Positions 1 through 10,637 of a stretch of 64,000 nucleotides of DNA are shown in pieces. The stretch is taken from the NCBI RefSeq assembly GCF_932276165.1, contig NC_063988.1, positions 3,782,001 to 3,846,000 of the forward strand, read 5' to 3'. This DNA comes from Plutella xylostella. Lineage: Eukaryota > Arthropoda > Insecta > Lepidoptera > Plutellidae. The notes beneath the pieces were generated by a model. That model was not told the origin of the DNA, made no database searches, and worked only from the letters and a program-made list of their open reading frames with translations. The translations under genes and the position numbers were made by a program. Numbering within the stretch: the stretch's first letter is position 1; each line of letters begins with the position of its first letter.

Positions 1-435
1 AGTGCGTGTTGCCAGTGATGACTTACGGAGCCGAGACGTGGTGCTTCACCAAAGGGCTTATCCACAAGCTCAGAGTTGCTCAGCGTGCTATGGAAAGGGC
101 TATGTTAGGCGTGTCCCTGCGAGATAGGATTCGTAATGAAGAAATCCGCAGGAGAACTAAAGTTACCGACATAGCCAAAAGGATTAGCACGCTGAAGTGG
201 CAATGGGCTGGCCACGTAGCCCGCAGAGCCGACGACCGCTGGAGTAGAAAGGTTCTGGAGTGGAGACCCCGTGTCGGCAAACGGCGTGTCGGTCGCCCCC
301 CAACCCGTTGGTCTGATGATCTGCGGAAGGTAGCGGGAAGCCGCTGGATGCAGATGGCGGGTGACCGTTAGGAGAGGCCTATGTCCAACAGTGGACTACG
401 GAAGGCTGAGAGAGAGAGAGAGAGAGAGAAATAAG
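1..435 (+). mobile_element. 3' end of an RTE-type non-LTR retrotransposon
   Basis: An open frame at 6-371 gives the C-terminal end of an endonuclease/reverse transcriptase polyprotein. It has the late motifs common in insect RTE-like LINEs: a YGAETW block, then KWQWAGHVARR, then GRPPTRWSDDLRKVAG. After the stop comes the typical 3' tail (gagaggcctatgtccaacag) and a (GA)n run at about 408-428. The 5' part lies outside the window or is missing. The element sits in an intron of the RBM19 gene that follows. It is a dead 5'-truncated copy as far as can be seen. Confidence 0.85.
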
Positions 436-584
436 CTTAGCCAAACTCAATACTTGTATTAGTGTATATTACACAATATTATATCCTCATTATTTAGAAG
501 ACAAATTAAATTAATAAAATTGCAATTAAATAAGTAAATTCTATTGTAAAAATGATTATTTACATCTACTTACTTTTTTTCCAG

Positions 585-3500
585 TATATGAAAACTTTAA
601 TGAAGAAGGTTGGTGTGCCTGATGTAACTCCTAAACCAGTTGCTGAGCCTGAAGATGATAAGCCTAAGAAAATCAGGAACAGACCATTGTTTTATGTTAA
701 GGTAATCTCTTTTGTCCAATTCAAAAATATCTTTTTGTGCAGCATAGTTTTTCAGGTTTTTTACCCTGTGCCACAGCCATTCAGAATATTTTCCTTGTGA
801 ATTTGTTATAATTACCAGATAACTGTGAAAATCTCTACCAAACAATTTATTTACAGATTACAGGTCTACCATTCAAATGTAAGAAGAAAGATGTTAAAGA
901 CTTGTTTAGACCCCTGGTTCCTTACTCTATAAGACTCCCTTTGGGCAAAGGCAAGAAATTGGCAGGTTTCTGTTATGTTGGCTTCAGGACTGAGGCAGAG
1001 TTGAAGAAGGCATTGAATAAGGATAAACTTTTTGTTGGTGAGTAAAGCTGCCTTTATAATTAATTTTTTACTCATAAAGTATATTATTGTACCATTGTGA
1101 TCTGGTATTTACATTTATTTATTGTGCTTATAGGTAGTCATAGGATCAATGTGCACAAATATGAAGATCAGGCTAAAAAGGTGGCCGAAGAGGAAGAGCA
1201 GACTTGCAGACGGAAAGAACAGGAAGTAAGTTCCATTGAAATAAAGTGTAAAAAAGAAAAGAAAATTTATTTTCTGTAAGGAAATATAATATTTTCTATG
1301 ACATTACCTAACAATAACTAAAAAATGCATTTTCGGTTTCAGAAAAACAATATGGAAGAAAGTATTGGAGAGAGTGGAAGCATCTTTGTGAGGAATCTGG
1401 CCTATGTCGTGTCTGAAGAAGAACTCACACAGTTATTTGAAAAATATGGTGAGTGCAATCCATAGAATAAAGAAGTAATGGTGTGATCACACTAATGTTA
1501 TACATTACATGTAGGCAAAAGTCTGTTAGTGTATGTGTCTCTTACTATTTCACTTCTAAGTTTATTTGATTAAATTTCGTGTTCTGGTTGCTTTTACTAA
1601 AGAACACATTACTGACAAGGTTTTAGTAACGAAATAATAATACCTACGCCCATTCTTTTAAACAAGCCTCCTAATAAAATATTTCCTCTGCAAAAACATA
1701 GTATCAGATTTCACATCCAAGCTCACGCTTTCAATAACTCCCCAGGCCCGCTAGCAGAAGTCAACATGCCGATAGACCCTGTCCTCCGGCAGCCGAAGGG
1801 CTTCGCGACGGTGACGTACGTGATGCCGGAGCACGCGGCGCGCGCGTACACGGAGCTCGACGGCAGCGCCTTCGCCGGACGCATGCTGCACCTGCTGCCC
1901 GCCAAGACCGAGAAACTTGAGGAGGATAGTGGGGATGGTATGTGTGATATTTTAACTATCTAGAATAGGTTAGTTTTGATTGTGAGTAAACTTGATCGAG
2001 AGGGCATGTTTCATCATGTATTCGTAGCCGGTGCTACGTCAGGCGAAGGGCTCGGCGGCAAAGCAGTCATGGCTTGGGAGTTATTAACAGTTTAAAGTTT
2101 AAATAAACATTTTTATATACATATAGGTACAGTTCTACATACTAAAACCAGAGCCATGCGAATGCAGTCGTATTTCAATTATAAGTTATTTTTAACTTTT
2201 ACAGAGGGTCTATCATTCAAGGAGAAGAAGGCGAAGCGGCTGAAGGCGCAGGCGAAGTCGTCCCACAACTGGAACACCCTGTTCCTGGGAGCCAACGCCG
2301 TGGCCGACGTGGTGGCCGCCGCCTACAACACCACCAAAGAACAACTGCTCACGGATAATAACAAAAGTAAGAACCACGCAATGCTGTTTAGGTCCTATTG
2401 GTGGTGTGAGTGGAATGTTTTTGTAAATTCTTAAGTTTTTTGCATTGACATATATATTACTAGCGTAAGGACAGGGCCTCCCACTCAAAAAAATGGCACC
2501 CGAGCGTTGGCCCTAAAATCGTAATTTTAGGGCCAACGCTCCTCAGTCGACAGTTGTCTGTGGCCGAGAGATGGTCTTGTGAATCTTGTGATAAATATGT
2601 AGTTGTGTTGTGAAAGGCTGCAAAAACCATTATACGAAGGTCAAAAAGAAACATCGAATATCGTATCATCGGTAATTACCATTAAATTAAGTAATAAACA
2701 CATTATAAAGTGATAATTATTTTACTACCAAAGTCTACAATGGCCGCGCGCTGTAACCTTGTGCGGACGTCATTTTTTGTTGACTATCCTCCGACAACAT
2801 TTTCTTGTTGCACACACTTACGTTTTGGAGCGTGATTTTTAGTCCATTTGTACGGGACGCTCTACAGGTCTACAGCCCAAAACAGTTTTAATTTTAGTAG
2901 TTGGATTTGTCTTAAATTATTGATATGGCGCCTGCAAATAATAAAACAATGTCCGGGATGGTAAATTATTAACGCACGTACAAGGTTACGTCGTCAAGAT
3001 AGTTGCTAGGCACTGACATAGTTCAAACAAATTATGACAGATAACAGTTATTTTGCTTGTATGAAGAAGGTTTGAGTAAAATGTTCTGAAGGGCCTATCC
3101 TTCCTTTTGAAATCATTGGTTTTTTTATATGCTTTTTTTGCAATTCAATTATTTGTAAATTCTTAAGTTTTTTGATATGCTTTTTTTAAATACTATTTAA
3201 TTTTAAAAGTTTTTAAATTTTGTTTTATGTTTTAGATGTTTAAATTTTATGTTTTGAAGTTTCTCAGCTTACATTTTTGATTTTAAGTGTCGAAACCCCA
3301 TGACGCTATTGGTGTGCTCGCTATGTCATTTATTTAATTTTTTTTTCGTTCATAAAATGGATGATGGTTGCCAATTTGTACCTCTTTCATGATACGTTAC
3401 GTTTCACGATGCCTACAATATAAGTTATTTATTTTTCAGATACAAGCGCCGCTGTCCGGTTAGCTCTCGGTGAAACTCAATTAGTAACACAAACAAGACA

Positions 3501-5843
3501 CTTCTTAGAAAATAACGGAGTTTATCTAGACGCTTTCAACAAAGTAAGTGCTCTGCAAAATATAAAATTTCAACGACCTATATTAGATTACGCAATCAGA
3601 TAATAATTAATTATGGTACTTATGTGATAATACTTCTTCACTTTTCAGCCTGCAAGTAGGCGATCGAAAACCTGTATACTTGTGAAAAACCTACCAGCTA
3701 ACACGGATAAGGAAGAAGTGAAGTCACTGTTCCAAAAGCATGGCCCCCTGGCGAGGTTCGTGATGCCAGAACACGGGATCACCGCTCTGGTTGACTTCGT
3801 TGAACCTTTCGAAGCCAAGAAAGCCTTCACAAAGTTAGCGTACTCTCAGTTCAAATCCTCGCCTCTCTATTTGGAATGGGCGCCAGAAAATATATTCGTC
3901 AAACCTGCCGATAAAAATGTAATTGTAGAAACCAGTAAATCTAACGATTCTACAGAAGCTGTAGTGAAACCAAGTTCTAATAGCAAACCGAGTAAAAAAG
4001 TTGAAGAAAGTAATAAAGTTGAGATAAGAATAGAAGAACCAGAAGAAGATCTGGGTGAACCCGAAAACGACACTACATTATTTGTTAAAAATGTGAACTT
4101 CAGATCTACTGACGAGGATTTGCGAAATGTAAGTTCATCCATTTATTAATATTTGCTCCCCACTGCCACTTTCACGTTATTTTTCAAACAAGAAATAGCT
4201 TACGTGTTGCGCTTCAAATTGGTATTATGTAGGTTATGACTTCACTGGAGATCAAACAATTTATACGAGATATACCTAGAGATACGTAACTAATTTAAAA
4301 TATGTTTTTTTACAGCACTTCGCGGAGTGTGGCAAGATACACAGCGCTACTATAGCTAAGAAAAAGGACCCCAAAAATCCTGGACAGTACTTATCAATGG
4401 GCTACGGGTTTGTTCAGTTTTACAAAAAGGAAGATGCTAATGAAGCTCTAAAAAAATTACAGTGCTCTACTTTAGATGGAAAAACAATAGAATTGAAACG
4501 ATCGGAGCGAGGAAATACGTAAGTTTTAGGTCACTGTACATATTTATTATTATGTATAAGTATCGGTATCTTAGTTCAGATCAAACACAGCTTACAAGGG
4601 CGTTTGATTAATATCCATTATCATCATCATACAATACCACGCCACTTTAAATAGTCATCCTCCAAGTAACCACGAAACTCTCATATTTATTCAGTATATT
4701 CCATTACAATACAATCTTCACATGCTTACTTTAGAAATCTATGATGCTTTTCAATACTTAATTTATTGTCAATAACTTCGATTTGGTATTTCAGAAATGA
4801 CGTGAAGGTAGCTAAGAAGAGTAGTAAAGACACAAAACAGAATGGAACCAAGATACTCGTGCGGAATGTGCCCTTCCAGGCCAACAGCAGCGAACTTCAC
4901 GAGATATTCAGGTAAAAAAATAATGGTTTATTTTATTGATTGAGTAACCTACCCAAAAGTCGAAGAACATTTTTTTCAGGATGACCACCTGAGTTATCCC
5001 CTTTTGGTTTGCTTTACCACTTTTGCAACACCCTGTATATTTATATTATACTTTGGCCAAAATATGTATGTAAGTACTCATGAAATTTATTTAAAATTTT
5101 AGAGCCTTCGGTGAAATAAAGACATTAAGGTTGCCTAAGAAACTAACGCCAGGTGCTGAACAACATCGGGGCTTCGCGTTCGTGGACTACCATTCCAAGG
5201 CTGATGCAAAGGTATGCAAGAAATCATGTCACTTGACCAATGCGCAAAATAGACCGGCCCCCTGCCACCACCAGCTAGATTATTTTAGGACGTGTTTAAG
5301 TAATCTAATTTATCCAGTCCTAACCCTAACCATACCTTCTTCTTCTGCATGAACTCATATCTAATGCGATACCTTGGAGAAACCCCAAGCATAGCTACCT
5401 TCATATTATTGTATTGACCACCTGTAAAAATTACTTATGGATGCAATAAAAGATTGAGTGTTGAGTATTATCACGTTGGGAGATTTATAGCTATTGTTAT
5501 AATTATAATACCTACTCACAGTTATATCATGAACTCACAATAATTTGATTAATCGAGCTATCCGATATGCGGGATATGCCGTTAGTGGCACGCCGTATTT
5601 AAATTAGAGATCAATGATAGTTATTCACTACTAAATCTGTTTCAGAGTGCATTTGATGCTCTCTGCCAGTCCACTCATTTGTACGGGAGGAGGATGGTGC
5701 TGGAGTGGGCGGATCAAACTGACGAGAACGAAGACGTGGCCGCCCTGAGGAAGCGGACGGCGCAGGCCTTCCACGCCAAGACCCCAGGCGGGAAGAAGTC
5801 ACGGAAGGGCGCCGTAGACGTAGAGGAGTTTGTGGAAGGATAG
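585..5843 (+). CDS. RBM19: RBM19/Mrd1-like multi-RRM ribosome biogenesis protein, 5' partial (12 exons)
   Basis: Exons: 585-701, 857-1037, 1134-1225, 1343-1448, 1746-1937, 2205-2366, 3440-3543, 3649-4128, 4316-4518, 4795-4911, 5103-5211, 5646-5843; all joins keep phase and end at TAG. The frame enters the first exon in phase 0, so earlier exons (including the expected first RRM) lie upstream. Five RNA-recognition motifs can be read, starting at ITGLPFKCKKKDV, SIFVRNLAYVVSEEEL, CILVKNLPANTDKEEV, TLFVKNVNFRSTDEDL and KILVRNVPFQANSSEL. The last runs to LYGRRMVLEWA, followed by a basic tail ending EEFVEG. Order and spacing match RBM19 in animals and Mrd1 in yeast, a nucleolar factor that organises pre-18S rRNA in the small-subunit processome. 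AATAAA lies at 5885-5890. The assignment to RBM19 is firm; function is taken from the family. Confidence 0.93.
2450..3120. repeat. Interspersed repeat with an internal 18-bp palindrome, long copy
   Basis: The left edge (tatattactagcgtaag, then a cactcaa...atggcaccc block) and the right edge (atccttccttttgaaatcat) recur in the SAS10 intron at about 22094-22252. The two copies differ greatly in length (about 670 against 160 bp). Just inside the left edge, 2502-2541 forms an almost perfect hairpin with arms GAGCGTTGGCCCTAAAAT and its complement. No clear terminal inverted repeat or target duplication was found, so the class is open; a Helitron-like or deleted non-autonomous element is possible. 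The rest of the large RBM19 intron 2367-3439 shows nothing coding. Confidence 0.6.
4976..5038. repeat. Fragment of a mariner-like MITE
   Basis: The segment ends cttttgcaacaccctgta and contains a degenerate atgaccacctgagttatcccctttt block. This matches the right arm of the full inverted-repeat element at 62558-62805. It lies in an RBM19 intron. Only one end is present. Confidence 0.5.
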
Positions 5844-7014
5844 GTTACATAAGTTAAATGTTATATTTGTAGACATATTTATAAAATAAAAAGCCAAACG
5901 ATATACACTTTTAAAATTTTATTTTATGACAAAATTATTATATTTATGCTGGATGGCATAGACTTGTTTATTTTCTAACTTAAATCATTAATTTAAATAC
6001 AATTCGCGATAACCAAATGCAAATTAATAGATTAACATTAAGTTATTATTACTAATATTTACAAGTGACTTAAAATTTATAAGTAGTGAAACTCATACAT
6101 TGCATAATTCATCCTTAATCTTGTGTTTATACACTACGCGTGATATTAGGTACATTTAGGTACGGGTCCTATGACTATAATTATTCAATCAAGATTTAAC
6201 AAATGTATGACATAATACTAATGGTGCATTATACAAATTAATGGTCATATGGGGCAGTTTCATTTTAGTACTCAATTTAAACTTTACCAAGATTTGTTAT
6301 TACAATGACAATATTTCAATGAAGTTTACATAAATAAAACACCATAACTAGATATAGAGCTAATCCCGTGGATACATAATATATCATAATAATTGAAACT
6401 AGAGTAGGAAAGTTACTCATCATCAAGTATAATAGGTAGATCTATCAGTCAGTTTGATTGATAGGTTTCGCCACGCCACGGCACTCATTATTCCACATGT
6501 TCTCTGCGCATTATTCACACTGGGTAGTTTATATTGTTAGTATATTTTACAAAGTTTCAGTTACAAATGAGGGGCATTATATCTTGTGATAGTGGATGTA
6601 GGTGTAGGTACCTACCTAACGTAAATCACAATTTTCAAACCGGCTGTATCAAGTTGTATCGCATTTCATGAATATTCAAAACTAAATATGCCAAACATGG
6701 CAGGAATCATCAGATTATTGGTGTAATTTACGTAATTAGGATATAATAAAAATAAGTTGCGAAATAAATATGATAAGAAGTATAACACAAAGCCAAAATT
6801 ATGCACTGCAATTTGTGCATACATCATATTTTCTACTACACTATCTAGAATCACCCAATTTATAAATTCTAACTGTGTTAGATATTTTATACAAAATAAT
6901 ATGATGCAATTTCCTAAAGTTAAACATATCCACAAGAAAATTTGGAATGAGAAAAAACTATTTATACCACCACAAATTAGAAATTTCACAGAAGGTTTTA
7001 TTGCAATCACTTAT
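5844..7014. other. Convergent intergenic region with opposed poly(A) signals
   Basis: No gene is seen. It should hold the 3' UTRs of RBM19 (+) and TM9SF3 (-). The RBM19 AATAAA at 5885-5890 and a reverse-strand AATAAA (TTTATT at 5918-5923) lie 27 bp apart, so the two transcripts may abut or overlap. If that signal serves TM9SF3 its 3' UTR is about 1.1 kb. The open frames at 6666-7098 are AT-rich, overlap on both strands and match nothing. Confidence 0.5.
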
Positions 7015-8742
7015 TTAATCAATTTTAACAGTAGAATATATTTTCCATACAAACAAGCTGGTGCCCAAGTAGCCCACAGTGCCGCAAATGAGACCTAGAG
7101 CTAAGCTGAACAAAGCCATGTAGCCGAAATAGAAAGCAGTTTGAAAGAGACCATACATTTTAGTTTTGAAGAGGAAATAGTAAAAGGAGTACAAATAGAC
7201 ATAGATGGAAGTGCTGCCGGCGGCGAGGAAGCTGGTCCATTGCCAGCGATAGTCTTCTGCATTCAGTAAGAAGTAGGTGCACACAATAGTAATGCACACT
7301 GTTACTATTATGAGGATGACAAAAACTAACAGCATGAACCCATAAACATAGTAAATTTTGTATGCCCAGAATGAAGTGAAAATAAAGTACATTTCAATGA
7401 AGATAGAACCAAATGGCAGAATTCCTCCCAGCACAATAATAATCAGGGGCTCCATGTACCACTTCTTCTCAGGGATGGGTCTTGGCACTGCATTGATGCG
7501 GCAGGGATAGTCTGGTTGTCCAGCCAAGTTGCGGCCAAGTACTGTGCCAACCATGGTCAGAGGCAGAATAACAAATATGCATATAGACATGACAGCTAAC
7601 ATACTTCCAATGGGGATAGCACGAGAGGCATGGTAGTACATAGCTATGAAGTTAATGAGGAATGCTGTGCCACAAACACAGACTGGGAGTAGGAAAGCTG
7701 AGAGCAACATTTGTTTAATCCATAATTTCCCTCCCATTCTGGCATATAGGGAGCCTCCAAAATAACCATTTACAGGGGACACCGCTGAATAGATGAATAT
7801 AGCAGCAGAGAGTAGGGAGCCCCTGGCAGTGTACAGTTCCCCAAAGATTGTAAATATAATAACAGCTAAAGTGACTATGGTTAGATGATACCCAGTGCCC
7901 ACTAGGGCAGAGAAGAGACCCAGGTGTGGGACAGGTCTGAACACATCCCCGTGGACTTGCTTCCACCCATACTCATCTCCAAGGTCCTTCTCCAGATCAT
8001 CAATGTCATCATCCTTAGAATATCTTGCATAGTCTTTGCGCAGCGTTCTCATGAGGATCATGGACACTAATCCAACCAAAAAGATGACCATCATAAAACT
8101 GTTAAAAATACTGAACCAGTGGATTCTATGTTGGAAAAAGTTGGGGTCCAAATATTTGTCAAATCTGTCCTCATATTTGATGCTACTCTTTTTCCAATTG
8201 ACTTCATAAGTGAAATCCACTTTAGCTAACGGACTCAGCAGCACTCTGTTCTCTGCAGTGAGGTTCACCTCCACTATCCTGTCTCCATTGTATCCAATAT
8301 CAAACTTTTTATGAGTCCATAGGAAATGATTGTCGCCATCGACTTCTCCGACGATGCCCCAGATAGGTAGGTCATCGATGTACATTTGATACCAGTAGTG
8401 ATTCTTCACCGCATACACCAATGCTTTGAAATGTTGGTCAGTGAGTTCTATTGCACAGAATTTCTGGGATGGAACATTTTCTTTGAAGCCTATATCAAGT
8501 CCGCTGTACTCGAGCTCTACGCCCTGGAGTGCTTCTGAGAGGGTTTCATGGTAGTGGCCAATTGTAGTTTTAGTGCCAGCACAAAACGGTAGTGAGAAAT
8601 ATGCGTACGTCTCCTGACGGTTGTGGTACGGACCAACAGTATTCATCCAAAGCACGACTTGTTCTCCATCTTTGTAGGTATGAGTGTGTTCATCACAGTT
8701 TACTAATGTCCACAAGGTAATTAAAAGGTAAAACGGTTTCAT
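7015..8742 (-). CDS. TM9SF3: TM9SF3, nonaspanin family membrane protein
   Basis: A single 575-codon exon. A signal peptide at residues 1-16 (ends LVNC) leads to a luminal domain of about 190 residues with a conserved YWYQMYIDDLPIWG block and one NLT glycosylation site near 160. A first membrane helix lies at about 209-231, then an acidic cytosolic loop (KDDDIDDLEKD). A polytopic C-terminal half from about 275 brings the total to nine helices. The EDYRWQWTSF motif (496-505) is a hallmark of TM9 proteins. The end VKID gives the family's C-terminal K-x-D/E signal for COPI binding and Golgi/endosome retention. Human TM9SF3 is of nearly equal length and ends the same way. The start is the first Met and begins the signal peptide. 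Members act in sorting of membrane proteins with glycine-rich helices (family knowledge). Confidence 0.96.
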   Translation of the reverse strand: MKPFYLLITLWTLVNCDEHTHTYKDGEQVVLWMNTVGPYHNRQETYAYFSLPFCAGTKTTIGHYHETLSEALQGVELEYSGLDIGFKENVPSQKFCAIELTDQHFKALVYAVKNHYWYQMYIDDLPIWGIVGEVDGDNHFLWTHKKFDIGYNGDRIVEVNLTAENRVLLSPLAKVDFTYEVNWKKSSIKYEDRFDKYLDPNFFQHRIHWFSIFNSFMMVIFLVGLVSMILMRTLRKDYARYSKDDDIDDLEKDLGDEYGWKQVHGDVFRPVPHLGLFSALVGTGYHLTIVTLAVIIFTIFGELYTARGSLLSAAIFIYSAVSPVNGYFGGSLYARMGGKLWIKQMLLSAFLLPVCVCGTAFLINFIAMYYHASRAIPIGSMLAVMSICIFVILPLTMVGTVLGRNLAGQPDYPCRINAVPRPIPEKKWYMEPLIIIVLGGILPFGSIFIEMYFIFTSFWAYKIYYVYGFMLLVFVILIIVTVCITIVCTYFLLNAEDYRWQWTSFLAAGSTSIYVYLYSFYYFLFKTKMYGLFQTAFYFGYMALFSLALGLICGTVGYLGTSLFVWKIYSTVKID

Positions 8743-9131
8743 TTTAACAATAATATTTTAAAATAAACACATCACCACGTAAGTAAATTGCCGAAATCGG
8801 ACACATTCGCTAATATAAATATTGCCAGCGTCAAAAATATTATAAGTCAAAATGACAGAAACTGCACCCAGACTAAGACGAATACATCGACACATACGAC
8901 GTCGTACGTCGCATCGTGACGACCGACTAATCGACTATGGCTAGTTGGCTACTGCAATTTTTATATAAAAATCTATGAAACTACATCGATTGGCAGTAAA
9001 TTTACATGAATTTTTGACTCAAAAATGATAAAGCCTTGTCGAACTTATTTTTTTGTAAGTATTCATCAAGTCAACACTTGCCAACTTTAGTGTTCGTGTT
9101 GTGTGACTGATGAATGGTTCTATATGAAAAG

Positions 9132-10445
9132 CATGGAAGTAATAATACAACAGGAATGCGCACTCACCAAAATGATGCAAACAAAAATAGACCTAACGAA
9201 TTCACCTTAAGATTTATATTTGAAGTGAAAGAGGCCGCGAGCCGATAGAGAGGGTTACCACAGAGCCCTTCCTCTCTTTCTAACAATTGCCAGGATTTAG
9301 TTGTGTAAACTTTAGTAGATTTTGTACGAAGAGAGCTATGCAATAAAAATATTAAATTAACTCATAGACTACTGTATATCATATCATTTTCAAAAACAAA
9401 TTTATAATAAATCATTATAAACATGTAATTTTAATGAAATATTTGGTATTTGTATGAATAATAATTTCATTAAAAAATATTGGTAGTTTTTCTAAATACA
9501 AGACAAGACAAGACCTAAGTTGTCAAGATGACGGATGACGTTTATACTGTTGTGAGAGACGTTATGGTTAGGGTGACCATTCATTCGTACTTTTGAATCA
9601 CTTTCCATTAATTAGGACCTGTTTCATTCAACTTTTTGTTTTATTTTATACCTAAGTATCATTAGGTATTATTGTGGCTGTTATCTTATAAGGCTGGTAA
9701 AGAGTTATGAGCTGTTGATTTTTTTGGTGATAGATATGAGTATTATAAGATAATTTATCAAGCTTAAAACCGGTATTTTTTTGAAATCTTATGATTTTCA
9801 TCAACTAGACTATGTAAACGGAACACCCACAGAGTAAACACGTTTTAGGTACATAATTGCGTTTAATGTTAACCTGTTTTGACACTTTCTTGTAACACTA
9901 CACCCTACTTAATTTTATTTACTTAAAATTATATTTTCCCAAATTTCAGCTTTCCTTCCAATGAAGAAACATAGCAAAGGTGGTTCCAAGTAATTCCCAC
10001 AAATTTGTCATCATTTTAAACCCGATGATAAATCCCGATTCATCGCAAGTGTTTATTATCGCTACAGTCGAACTATAAAGTCCTGACAATAAAGAGTGCG
10101 ATTTTGCTAAGACTTTTTATCATTGTCAGTTATTTATATTACATTGCAGTTTGCGCTGCAACAACACATCTATACAAATTTTACCTTCACCCCATTTGTT
10201 TACTCAAATTGTCATATCACCAAAATACATTCGTACATACGTTGCAATCGAATTATTGGAATAATAGGTGACTTTGAGACCATCGACACCTATTCGCGAC
10301 ATGATAGATTAGAAGTGATGTCTCATGAATTACCTAAAATTATGGTCACCAAAAATAGAAAGAGATGGAGGGCTCCGTGCTGACTATCTCTGTCGGCTCG
10401 TTTTTTTGGTGCAGTGCGCATTCCTGTTGTATTATTACTTCCATG
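9132..10445. mobile_element. Non-autonomous P-like DNA transposon with 8-bp target duplication
   Basis: The ends are perfect inverted repeats over about 33 bp, starting CATGGAAGTAATAATACAAC; the match resumes further in (gagccgayagaga...gagcccty...ctctttct at 9238-9281 against 10328-10400). The element is flanked by ATGAAAAG at 9124-9131 and again at 10446-10453. An 8-bp duplication and ends beginning CATG fit the P superfamily; hAT also makes 8-bp duplications but its ends usually begin CAG/TAG. The 1314-bp interior has no transposase, so it is non-autonomous. It sits 192 bp upstream of the Notchless start codon. Confidence 0.75.
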
Positions 10446-10637
10446 ATGAAAAGTCCTTGCATTGAATAGCCCTACTCCTCTGCTCGTAAAGTAAAATGAT
10501 ATTTGAACAGAAGCCCACAGACTACGGAGTTTTGAGTATTTACCCTATGATAATCACCTGTCAAATGTCAAACTCTCGTGCAGATTTTTAGGTTATGTTG
10601 TGTTGAACTTAGTCAAAAACAAAATATCTTCGCAGCA

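Noticed and set aside
6666..7098. Two AT-rich frames of 113-114 codons on opposite strands
   Set aside because: Low-complexity hydrophobic translations in a convergent intergenic region; they overlap each other and the TM9SF3 end.
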